NCBI RefSeq assembly: GCF_905220565.1
Contig: NC_059404.1
Location: forward strand, 16,396,472-16,460,471
Length of the DNA stretch: 64,000 bases
Source of the DNA: Melitaea cinxia
Taxonomy: Eukaryota > Arthropoda > Insecta > Lepidoptera > Nymphalidae
Reading direction: 5' to 3'
Shown: piece after piece, positions 12,279-22,646 of the stretch
Numbering within the stretch: the first letter of the stretch is position 1
How the letters are laid out: each line of letters begins with the position of its first letter
The notes under the pieces: generated by a model
Database searches by the model: none
The model's input: only the letters and a program-made list of their open reading frames with translations
Told to the model about the DNA's origin: nothing
Translations under genes and position numbers: made by a program

Positions 12279-12500
12279 ATGACAGACAGACAGACAGACA
12301 GACAGGCAGACAGGCAGACAGGCAGACAGGCAGACAGGCAGACAGGCAGACAGACAGACAGGCAGACAGGCAGACAGGCAGACAGGCAGACAGGCAGACA
12401 GGCAGACAGGCAGACAGGCAGACAGGCAGACAGGCAGACAGGCAGACAGGCAGACAGGCAGACAGGCAGACAGGCAGACAGGCAGACAGGCAGACAGGCA

Positions 12501-12553
<53 letters not shown>

Positions 12554-12677
12554 ACAGGCAGACAGGCAGACAGGCAGACAGGCAGACAGGCAGACAGGCA
12601 GACAGGCAGACAGGCAGACAGGCAGACAGGCAGACAGGCAGACAGGCAGACAGGCAGACAGGCAGACAGGCAGACAA
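12279..12677 (+). repeat. GACAGGCA satellite, about 400 bp
   Basis: Nearly perfect alternation of CAGA and CAGG units with a pure CAGG block at about 12506-12552. It keeps several frames open on both strands (repeats of DRQTGRQA or ACLPVCLS), which is a consequence of a stop-free repeat and not evidence of a gene. Confidence 0.97.
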
Positions 12678-12727
12678 TAAATAAGAATAAATAAATAAAT
12701 AAATAAATAAATAAATGAATAAATAAA
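12678..12727 (+). repeat. AATA microsatellite
   Basis: (AATA)n runs directly on from the GACAGGCA array, with one GAATG interruption. Confidence 0.9.
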
Positions 12728-13638
12728 CCTAGAGGCAGAGGAGATGGTATTGTGTCGGTGTACTCGTAGGTATACAAATTGAGACATAAACGATGATATA
12801 TTTACTTAAACAAATATACGTATAGTTAATTACTAAATGTTAAATATGCAGTAATGCCTAGTTAACGTGTAATGGAGTAAAGCCGGTCATTAATATTTAA
12901 AATATCGCAAAACAAAGAATAATTAATGTATTTACCCATCTACGAGTGTATCAAACATTTACGAACAAAGAGATATATGTATTTTACGGTCGCTGTCACA
13001 ACAACTTTGTACGTAGCGTTCAAACTGAACAACTTAATTCATGCGTCACGTGCGCTTAATTAAGTTTTAAATGTAAAGCAAGTCACAAAGATTTCAAATG
13101 TCTCTTATGTAACCTGAACTAGCCTATTGGCGCAATTGATTCGGTTTTCTGTTCCACGGCTGTGGGATTGATTTCTATGAGTCTACAATTCTAAATGAAT
13201 ACGACAACTAATAAATCTCAAACTAATAAATCTCACTCGTTGCGTTACGCGCTCATTGTCCCATTACGCTCAGTGACTACACTATCACTCGATTGGCTTA
13301 TACGTCCGAGGAGATGTTTTGTTATGACATTGTCACGTTCAACCAACTTTACAGACAACCAATTTTTCGTATGGATAAACATTAGAAAAAGCAGTTTTTG
13401 AAGTAAAACTTCTCTACGTGCGCTTGAATTGGGGAATAAGGTGGTAAATGCATGAGAACGTTACGAAAAGTGTGATCGGTTGAGGCGAACGGAAGTTGAG
13501 AGGGAGATATAAGTTAAATGGAGCTAAAGAAGTTTTATTTTAATCGTGTGGTCTAAAGCACACTCGTTTTTTATATATGTATATGATTTTATATTAACTG
13601 CTAAGGTCCATTGGTCCTAATTATATGTTTTTTTCTAC
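12728..13638. other. AT-rich, no gene seen
   Basis: Apart from the C-type SINE head at 13110-13190, nothing is recognised; 13195-13401 is an unsupported ORF. Confidence 0.5.
13110..13190 (+). mobile_element. SINE family C, head fragment
   Basis: CTAGCCTATTGGCGCAATTGATT and a mutated B box (GGGATTGATTTC near 13166); no body. Confidence 0.5.
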
Positions 13639-13964
13639 TGTGTGGCTACGGCAGTAAAGAATTTAGCCACCCCCTCTCTTCCCGTGGGTGTCGTAAGAGG
13701 CGACTAAGGGATAACACAGTTCTACTACCACCTTGGAACTTGAAAAGCCGACCGATGGCGGGATAATCATCAAACTGCTGGTTTTGAAATACACAGGCCG
13801 AAGACGGACAGCAGCGTCTTCGGTGCGACAAAGCCAGCCCGGCGGTCACCAACCCGCCTGCCCAGCGTGGTGATTATGGACAAAACACATGAGTTTACGC
13901 CATTTTTGGCACGAACTTGTGGAGGCCTGTGTCCAGCAGTGGACTGCGATAGGCTGAAATGATA
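13639..13964 (+). mobile_element. Retroposon family A, copy 5
   Basis: Full-length, with an eroded tail (GAAATGATAATAT). Belongs to the subfamily with CAGTTC rather than AAGGTTC after the core. Confidence 0.85.
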
Positions 13965-15492
13965 ATATATTTTTTACAACTAATTATAATATAACTTTCT
14001 CAAAATTCTCTAAAATGTCAAAAGTGTAACGATTATGTCAAAAAAGTAATTAAATTAAATTAAACTGTTTACAAAAATAAATTTGAATTATAAAAAAAAA
14101 TTCAACTATCATATATACATATATATATATATATACATATATATTATGAGAAGTCAACGTCTTATCTCATCATACGGTACAAAATCTGATCTAAGCTCTG
14201 CAAAAGCTCGAGGTTGAGTGGTCAGAGTGTATTGAATAGCAGAGCTTTGTCAAAGAAACCACACCTGACGGGAATAATCCTCTCTTTGAGCTTTGAGTTG
14301 TGGAAATTACATTCATACTGCCAGGACTATAAAGAGAAAACACATACGAAATTCTAAAGAGGTTTGAAGAGGCTTAAGATCAATATTAACTTTTTATGTT
14401 AAAATAGGTTATGATTTTATAGTCTGTAAACATTTTGGAGCATTAGTCATATATTTTACTATAAATTATAATCAACTATATCTAAAAAAGTGTATGCATA
14501 CAAAGTACACACGTCAGAAGTGAAACTTTTTTGGCAAACTAATTATTAAGTCTCGTTTACATTATACAAATCTAAAGCTTTAGATTTCCGTTCCAGCGCC
14601 ATCGACAAAAACGTTGCCGTTTCATCAAATCGTTGCCGTTTTATCCGTAAAAATTTTACCCTCTGCGCATAAGAAGTCTTACTTTAAAAAGTCTTAGGCA
14701 ATAAAGGATGCTTCAATGAAGTTTAAGAGCTTTTTAATCCCCCCATTGTTATCAGGTGTCTAGGACGAGTTCACCAAAACGGGTGTCAGTTATTCATTTT
14801 AAATCAATATAAATATGATATGATGGTGACTACTTAATTAATTTACAAGACTTGAATAGTATTTTTTAAATTTAATTATTAGTGATCTCAAAAATAATTC
14901 AATTATAATATTAACTATACCTATAAAATATTCTCAAGGCAAAAGAAATGAACTTTTCTTTTTATCTTGTATCTGCCTAATTGACTCCACAGCTGTTTCA
15001 GAAACCGTTATACTTGAGTCAAAATCGTACGCTTTTCAAATATATTGTAAACGCTATGTGGAAATAAGATACAGAAATTAATTATTAATTTCAAATTCAG
15101 AGACGATGAATGAAAAATGATATAATGTGTATAAAAAAATCTTTTCTAATTCATTTTTTTAAAGTATATTTTATAAATCAATTCATGTAATTATTATTGT
15201 GCTTAATTTATTAATAGGTGTTGAGTTTCTTCACTAAGAAATACATTTAGAAAAATTAAGAATTATAAGTAAAATTCGAGTCATTAATTCGTATTCACTC
15301 TTCGAACGGTTCTTAATCATCTGATTAAATGTTCAGTTTACGTTTTTTTTCTACAAATAATTAATATCACTCGCTATTTATCTTAAGACAATATTTCATT
15401 GATTTTATTTTCTTCATTTATTTAAATTTTGTAGTTTATCACAACTGCGTGATACACGTTAAATATATTTTCAAGATAGTTACAAAAAGTGT
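13965..15492. other. 1.5-kb AT-rich stretch, no gene
   Basis: Holds the TA microsatellite at 14115-14145; 14180-14300 is less AT-rich but unrecognised. Confidence 0.55.
14115..14145 (+). repeat. TA-rich microsatellite
   Basis: Run of (TA)n with two C interruptions. Confidence 0.85.
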
Positions 15493-15550
15493 AGTATGAT
15501 GAGCGGACTTTTGGCCTCTTTAGCCATTTCTTCCAGAAAACCCAAATATA
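15493..15550 (+). repeat. Dispersed motif L, copy 2
   Basis: TTTAGCCATTTCTTCCAGAA then AACCCAAATATA; 85 bp before the R1-clade insertion. Confidence 0.5.
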
Positions 15551-15634
15551 ACATCAATTAACTTGTAAATAAATATAAATTAGTATAATTTTTCCTGGTG
15601 TATTTAACCTTTGACTTTCATATTAAAGTTGTAA

Positions 15635-16557
15635 GCGCAGAGGATCATCGCGGTGAGGGTGATCCGGGGGTACTGTACGGTATCTTGGACTGCATCTACT
15701 GCTAGCCGGCGACCCCCCGTGGCAGCTCGTGGCGGAGGTCCTTGCCGAGACCTACTCATACGTCTCGGGTAGGAGGGCTCTCGGTGAGAACCCCACGTTG
15801 GACGGGATCCTACGGGTGCACCGGATGGGGTAAGAAGCGCTAATGCGGAGGTGAGGGGAGGACCTGACGGAGCAGCCGTATGGCACACGCTTAACGGCTG
15901 CCTTGCGCCCGGTCCTTGAGCGGTGGATGCGCCGTAAGCGCAAACCCCTCACCTTCCGTCTGACGCAAGTTCTCACCGGGCACGGCTGCTTTGGTGAATA
16001 CTTCTGTCGGGCGGCCCAAAGGGAGCCGACGACTGAATGTCACGATTGTGGCGCGGCGTTGGACTCTGCTCAGCACACCCTCGAGGTGTGCCCGAGATGG
16101 CAGTGCTGCGTCGCGATCTGATGACAGTCCTCGGAGAGGACTTGTCACTGCCAAGCGTCATCACCACGATGCTCGGCGACGACGAGTCCTGGAAGGCGAC
16201 GGTCTCCTTCTGCGAGATAGTAATGTTCCAGAAGGAGAACGACGAGCGGATGAGAGAGGAGGCCACCGACGAAGCCTCCGTCCGCAGGCGACGAACGGGG
16301 GTGCGTAGGAGGCGCTACTTAATGCGCCTCCAGTAACGCCCCCGTGCCCGTGTCGGGCCGGGACGGGAACCCATGTCGCTGGAGGGATCCTGTTTCCTGC
16401 AGATCCGGGACCCTCCAATTAAAACGGCTGAAGGCTCCCGCAAGGGTTCGGTCAGTATTGCACCCCCAACTGCTGAAGCTGATATACCGTCTAGGACTGC
16501 CTACCCGGGCGTCCTGGATATCACCCGTAAATGGGATCCCATGCAATACCGAAAAAA
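15635..16557 (+). mobile_element. 5'-truncated R1-clade LINE with 13-bp target-site duplication
   Basis: The segment holds the C-terminal part of an R1-like ORF2, a GC-rich 3' UTR and a short terminal A run. It is flanked by a perfect 13-bp direct repeat ATTAAAGTTGTAA at 15622-15634 and 16558-16570. Truncation at the 5' end plus a target-site duplication is the signature of target-primed reverse transcription. GC content contrasts strongly with the AT-rich flanks. Confidence 0.85.
15640..16336 (+). pseudogene. R1-clade ORF2 C-terminus, with stops and a frameshift
   Basis: The frame contains LLAGDPPW (about 15688-15711) and a zinc-knuckle-like CX2CX8HX4C motif (about 16038-16091), the C-terminal nucleic-acid-binding domain typical of R1-clade LINEs. 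After a frameshift near 16098-16103 the frame continues with a W-x-A-T-V-S-F-C-E-I run and an acidic/arginine tail to TAA at 16334-16336. In-frame stops lie at 15831-15833 and 15852-15854. The RT and endonuclease are absent because of 5' truncation. Four or more other ORFs over this segment are frame shadows. Confidence 0.82.
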
Positions 16558-16570
16558 ATTAAAGTTGTAA

Positions 16571-17934
16571 AGTAGATTGTTGATTTGCTATTGTAAAGAA
16601 TGATAATATGTTTACATTTTTATTATTTTTTTTAACACCATTTACTTGATTTTTCCATATAATTGTAAGCAGTTTAAAAAAAATTCACTAATTTTGTATA
16701 TAATATATTTGTACATAATTTAAGAAATCCGTTTAAAAATAAGATCGTTGAATAGACAAATTCTTTTAAATAGTTTCAACACTAATTGTGACTGTTTTTG
16801 GGTAGAAGAAAGTTACGATGTTAGTTTGTTCTTTAATACTACCATGTAGTAATTAGTTTCGCCATCTCAGCCATCTTATGGAGAAGAACGAGAATCCACT
16901 GCGACCAACAAAGATTTGTTATTTTGTCTTGTCATTAGACCGGCTTCGACGTTACAAAAACCGAGCACAATCTCAGCAATGTCGTGAGCGTTATATAGTT
17001 ATAAAGTCCATTGACTAAAACCTTACATTAGATTTTAATGTCCAGTGACAACCACACTATATAACTTTTTTATTTTACGATTCTTCAATAAATATATCAT
17101 AAGATGTTTTACGAGGGTCTACTTTTTTTACTTTATTGCTTTCATAAAAGCGGTCGAAATCGAATTCCTTCTTCAATCAATTATAGATTCTTCGGATTCG
17201 ATGTCTGAATACAACTCGGCGTCTAGATTTATAAAGATCATTGAAGATATTTTTAGTATTTCATTTAGCAATATAACATAACATTTTATATGTCAAGGAC
17301 TAAGCTTTCGGAAGGTATTATAAAAAATCGTCTGGGGAGATTCAAAATTGCCCAATGTGCCATTGAAAATTTATAATACAGTTGTCGACTGTAGGTCAAG
17401 AGATATCACTTGAAATAACGTTTTAACAATAAGAGTACATCAAAAAAATATATATATAACTAATTGTATAACATTTTGATATGGTCAATTCCTTCATGTA
17501 AACGTAAAAAACTAAAATATACGTTAAGTAAATGTTGTGGTAACTTAACAAAACAACGTCTTTATCCAACATGTTACTCGATTTGGCCGCTTTATCTCGA
17601 AAATGACAGTGTCAAACTGTTCTTTGGGATATTGAATAGCATGACAATAAGAAATAATATTATTGTCATAAAACATCTTTAGGTACATTTCGGCAGTAAC
17701 GAGGGTAGTGATGTAAGCTTCCGGTGGTCGACCATTGAGGTCATTACACAAGGTAATAGGCATGAAAAAGGCTGAAATCATTTAAAAAATCTCACAAGTA
17801 TTTATATCCTAGGCTTTATTACAATAAGAAATTGTGATGCAAATATGATTCCTAAATGTATTTTAAGTTATAAAAACTTTTTGTTTGTATTTTTATATCT
17901 TTTGACAATAGTTGTTGTGGCAATATGAGAATCG
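16571..17934. other. AT-rich, no gene seen
   Basis: Contains motif J (17099-17176). The ORFs at 17045-17781 have no support beyond length. Confidence 0.5.
17099..17176 (+). repeat. Dispersed motif J, copy 1
   Basis: AAGATGTTTTACGAGGGTCT then ATTGCTTTCATAAAAGCGGT. Closely matches 63927-64000 and loosely 44640-44735. Confidence 0.6.
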
Positions 17935-18150
17935 TCAACGGTCACGACAAATATTTGTATATCTAGGAAAATTTGTGTCTGATCTGAGTACATGTCCATG
18001 CAAAAATCTCAACCGTGCCTCAGAGAGCATATAAACCGGAAATAACTAATAGTTCGTCCTTATGATCACATCATAGTGTACTAACTGGGGTTAGGGAAAT
18101 TACTCAGCACAGCAGCGTGGCGGATATGTTATAAAGAGGTGGATTCTAAC
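17935..18150 (+). mobile_element. SINE family B, degenerate copy
   Basis: Recognisable only by scattered pieces: GTGCCTCAGAGAGCATATAAACCGG near 18016 and AGCAGCGTGGCGGAT near 18111. Heavily mutated and old. Confidence 0.5.
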
Positions 18151-20051
18151 AATGGGATGTAATCAGACGGAATTATTAATTTAGTCACTTGATATTTTAA
18201 TAACTAGAGGTGTAAGACCAATTGCATGAAATGTAGCGAGTACAACATACTAAGGCATAAATTATTTTAAAACTGCTTGTTACTTTTTTATGTTGTGAGG
18301 TCATAAAGAATTTTACTTAATCCAGAAAGTCCCAAAGGAAGACGAATAATGTGAATAATATTTGAAAAAAATATACGACAGCAAATCACTTTTGAACCAA
18401 GATTATAAATATCTGTTGATAAATTAAAATCGATAAGTACAACTTTTTAATTTAGTAAACTTAGACTTTAACAGGAAAATAATACCTCGATGGAATAATC
18501 GAACGTCGTAGGTCGTATAGTCACTTACCGTATAAGTTTTACTGCCTTTATTGTATATAAATCACGAAAATTGCTTCCTTTATCAGTCCTTTGTGAATGG
18601 CTTTTGTTGTCATGTCCACCATTGTCGTGCTTCGAAAATTATGGTAGCCTGAAGAATGAAGGCGTTACGGTAGCAAATAAGAAAATAAATATACGCTCTA
18701 CACTCAACGGCCCTCAGTTGGATTTTCTCGTGTATCGGAATCCGGAAACACGCACAATACACAAGCGTAATAAATATATTTATATTAATATCATTTCAGT
18801 ATAAATGATATCATTAAACGTCAAGTATTGTTCCGGTGGTTAACAGAGACAATACAATATAAATATAAAATTGGTATGAACGAAAAACATAACACTATAC
18901 AATTGTATTGAATGCTATGTATAATATTAACATGGTGATACGCGGATGTACGCAATTGAAGATGATGGTTTTGTGATCTTTTGATAGCCGAGTTTCAAAT
19001 ATTTTAAGACATACACAAAAAAGGGTGTTATTGGTTTAACACCAATGTCTGTTTCTGTGTCTGTCTTTGGCATTGTTCTCCAACTGATGGACCGGTTTCG
19101 ATCCGGTTTATTTTTCAACTAAAACCGAATTTCGTTGGAATGGTTTTCAGCTACAATTTGATTAAAAGAAAACCTGAAGTTACTACAATCACTTTGGTAT
19201 TAATTTATCAATTTTATTTTCGCACAATGTCTTTAGAAAGAGAAATAAATTGCTGGATACTTTGTGCTTTATGATTTGTAACAATATACTGACTGACCTT
19301 TATTGACTACTCGTTTAAGATTAGAATTATAGTCGAATAAATAACAAATTTTCCATTGGAGACCTTTCTTAACAATAATATTTTCTCATATAAATTTAAC
19401 AGTATTGAACTAGAACTGGTTTCGTCTTCGTAAAATATAGGTTTAAGCCTTGTTTTGTATACATTGATCTTTAATATTTGACTGGTTAGAAACGTCAACA
19501 TTATTGTAGATTATTGCTTTATTTAAAGTTATTAAATCAGTTATGAGAAGTTGATACCTGATCTGAACAATAACTGTTTTTACCTCTAAGACTATTTCTA
19601 ATGCCTTTAAATATAAAACAAAACAAAATAATGAATATGACTAATTTAATAAATATATGTATTTTAAATAAGTTATATGAATATTATTTTTATAAGTATA
19701 TACGATACAAACTTATAAAAATAATATTCAGTATATAGAACCTTTGTTGTGTTTCTAATGAATAAAAGATTAAACGAGAACAAAGCCAATACTAATGAAA
19801 GGGATTGTTTTTTATATTTCTTGCAAATTTATGGAAAAAAAAAAGTGAAAAACTTCAAAGTTAAGTTGAAAATGAGATCGTTTCGTTATTCACAAAGGAT
19901 GATTTTTCTCATTATATTTTACTTTTATTTTTGAATAACTTTCAATGGTATTGTGTAAACGATATCGGTAATCAATATTTATAGCAAAAAAATATCGACT
20001 GAAATGTGTAGGTATTTAATCTATATATATATAATTAATATTTATCTGTAT
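18151..20051. other. 1.9-kb AT-rich stretch, no gene
   Basis: Holds the 19-bp inverted repeat at 19679-19729. GTGTATCGGAATCCGGAAAC at about 18731 resembles sequence at 46690, suggesting an old SINE fragment. Confidence 0.5.
19679..19729. other. Perfect 19-bp inverted repeat
   Basis: GAATATTATTTTTATAAGT at 19679-19697 and its exact reverse complement at 19711-19729, with a 13-nt loop. AT-only stems of this size can arise in AT-rich DNA. Confidence 0.55.
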
Positions 20052-20378
20052 ATCTATAGGTACCAATAAATAAAATTGGAGTGTCGGTTATTAATATTAA
20101 AATAATCGCTTTTTACTTAATGCATGTGAATGTATACACGATATATATACTAAATTGACATTTTTTACAATTTTTGTCTGTCTGTCTGTCTGTTTGATCC
20201 GGCTAATCTCTGAAACGGCTGGATCGATTTTGACGGCACTTTCACTGGCAGATAGCCGATGTAGTTAGGAGTAGCTTAGGCTACTTTTATTTTAGAAATT
20301 TATTTATTTTATAACTCTGCAAACTGAACAATAGCTTTTTATTAAATTCCATGCGGAGGAAGTTGCGGGCACAGCTAG
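20052..20378 (+). mobile_element. Non-autonomous Helitron D1
   Basis: 5' TCTATAGG and 3' GCGGGCACAGCTAG|T. Contains (GTCT)n then the GGCTAATCTCTGAAACGGCT block common to all D copies. A GC-rich hairpin-capable stretch precedes CTAG, as in Helitrons. Confidence 0.78.
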
Positions 20379-20854
20379 TCTTGTAGAAAATCGTAAACTA
20401 TGCATTTGATCACGTCATGATGTTTAGCAAAGTGTTGTGCATGAGCTCACAAAGGTTTCTGAGTTGGTACGACCAAAAAATGAAAAAGAAAAACATAGCA
20501 ACGCGAAAGGGTACAGCGGGTTGTTGAATAGATTTTGTAATCGATTAGAATGGCCTGTCGGCATTCGCATTACAATAGTGTTTTTGTTCTACAAGTGAGC
20601 AAAGCGAAACGCTTCATTTACATTTATTTATTTTCTATTTCGACGTTTCTATTATCATTTTACTTAAAAGTTTAAGATTTGTAAATACTTCTCAGCAGAT
20701 GCTAATATTCAAGTCCGAACTTAAACTTAGCTGTTATAAGTTTGAATTCGGTGTTTCTCGCTAATTAAAAATTAATTTCGGTACTTGAATAAATTATTGA
20801 ATCTGATTTAAGTTAACGTAACATGTTTTTGTATCTCCCAAATTTTATAAAGTA
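20379..20854. other. AT-rich, no gene seen
   Basis: Nothing recognised between the two Helitron-like ends. Confidence 0.55.
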
Positions 20855-21140
20855 CTAGCTGATGCCCGCGACATTGTCACATGGTATTTATTATGCCATC
20901 AATTTAAGTATCCCACGGCAACTCTTTAATTTTTCGGGACCAAAAGTATCGTATATGTTGACCAGGGACATAAGCATATGACAGACAAACGAGAAGTAAA
21001 AAAAATTTAAAAAAAATCAAAATTATTTCTACTTTACTACTTATTTCACTTCTTACATCCCTCTGACTCGGATTTTAGCATTTTTTTTTCATAGTACATT
21101 AGAGATTTATATAACTATTTATCTGTCTACACATCGTCAT
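20855..21140 (-). mobile_element. Helitron-like terminus, minus strand
   Basis: ACTAGCTGATGCCCGCGACATT at 20854-20875 is the reverse of a D/E-type 3' end. The inner boundary is not defined. Confidence 0.55.
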
Positions 21141-22646
21141 ACATGGTAGGTTTGTATATTTCTATGGGTTTTCTACAAGTAATAAAACAAAAAAAAAATA
21201 TTCCGGACTACATTTTTTTTGTAGAAAGCTGCGACTAAAACCCACATAACATGGTTTTGTTAATTTATTTATTTTTTTGTGAAGATACTCAGTTTGTAGG
21301 ACGTGATGTAATTGGTTCTGAACCTAAAACAACTGCTTTCGACGACAAGGGAAACGTTTACGATCCCCTCCGCTTTCTTTGTTGTTTATGGCTAAAGGGC
21401 TCGCTACAAAATGTAATGTCTACACTCAATAGAAGTCAAATTCAAAGAATTCGATAAAATGTAACGATTATTATTTTCTCTCTGATTGAAATTTAATTAT
21501 GTACTTTTGACTGCAAAAGTATCATCAAAATCCGTACACAAAAAATACAGTTGAATTAAGAACTTGTTCTCTTTGAACTTTTTTTTGAGTTGCTTAATTT
21601 TTTTTTTAATTTTTTATATTGGTAATAAGCAATTAGAACGTCGCGGTCTGTCGCGAATTAGGCTGTTATTTATTATAGATTAAATAGCTATTTATAGTAA
21701 TTTATTAAAATATTTATTTCATTGTTATTCGTAATTGGTCTAATGTCAAATCCAATAGCAATTACTATTGGATTGGATTCTGTAATTATTGGACAGCAAC
21801 AAAACTATACATGTGTGTATATTTAAACGGAGGTAAATAGGGAACCGAAGTCAGAGTCGGAGTTTTCAAACTTGGATCATCGAATTCGAAACCTAAAACA
21901 GAATTGGAGTCAGAGTCTGTTCCGAAGTTTTCTTTGAAGACAAATCAAAATATTATTGATGTTTCCGGTATAAGCTACGGTAATCGCCATATAGATGAGT
22001 ACGCTTGTTTGCCTATCTAGTTTTATAAAAAAGCTGAGTTCGCATCCAGTGTGACAAAAGTTTTAGTCAACACCAAACAGTTTCTTTACGATACCGAACT
22101 CTTGAAGATAGCCATTTTTCGAGGATTTCGCACGTTTTCAATTTCCTTTTTAGGTGATAACACGAGTTTGTTTATATTTACTATTGGAAGAGACAATTTA
22201 CGTTATTTTTGGATGAGAATTATTAGCGCTGTTTTTATTTCTATGGCTATCATTGATTGAAGTCACTTAAAAATTCTATAACCACATTGTAATAAAAAAA
22301 AATGTAAAACTTTATGTTATCGTAGGGCACATCATGTTTTAAGTCTATAGGCCTAGTATTTTAAGCCTCGTAGGCCTGTAAGCCTCCTTCTCAAATTCTC
22401 GGATTCAGTTGAAAATCAAATTACTTTACGCGTTTTTTGCGTTACTGTGTTTTGACCGTGTTAACTTGCTAGAACGTCAAATGCACGTTATTGTTTTGGC
22501 GTGTTGCCTCGAACGCGTGTCACACCCGTCTTAAATGAAAAACAAATATCCTCAAAATGGATTCTCGCCGAAGAATACATTTAGCTATATTCATGTTCGA
22601 CATCTTGAGCATTGGTGTACCGAAATACTTGTTCAGGACTGTCTCA
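21141..22646. other. AT-rich, no gene seen
   Basis: Apart from the family I fragment at 21966-22030, only weak H-like pieces (about 21525-21590). 22320-22520 is less AT-rich but unrecognised. Confidence 0.5.
21966..22030 (+). repeat. Family I, 3' fragment
   Basis: TAAGCTACGGTAATCGCC through GCTTGTTTGCCTATCTAG. Confidence 0.55.

Noticed and set aside
12196..12787. Long ORFs with CLPVCLSA or DRQTGRQA repeats
   Set aside because: Pure translation of a GACAGGCA microsatellite that lacks stop codons.
22260..22520. GC-richer stretch as a host exon
   Set aside because: No open frame with splice sites and no recognisable peptide.
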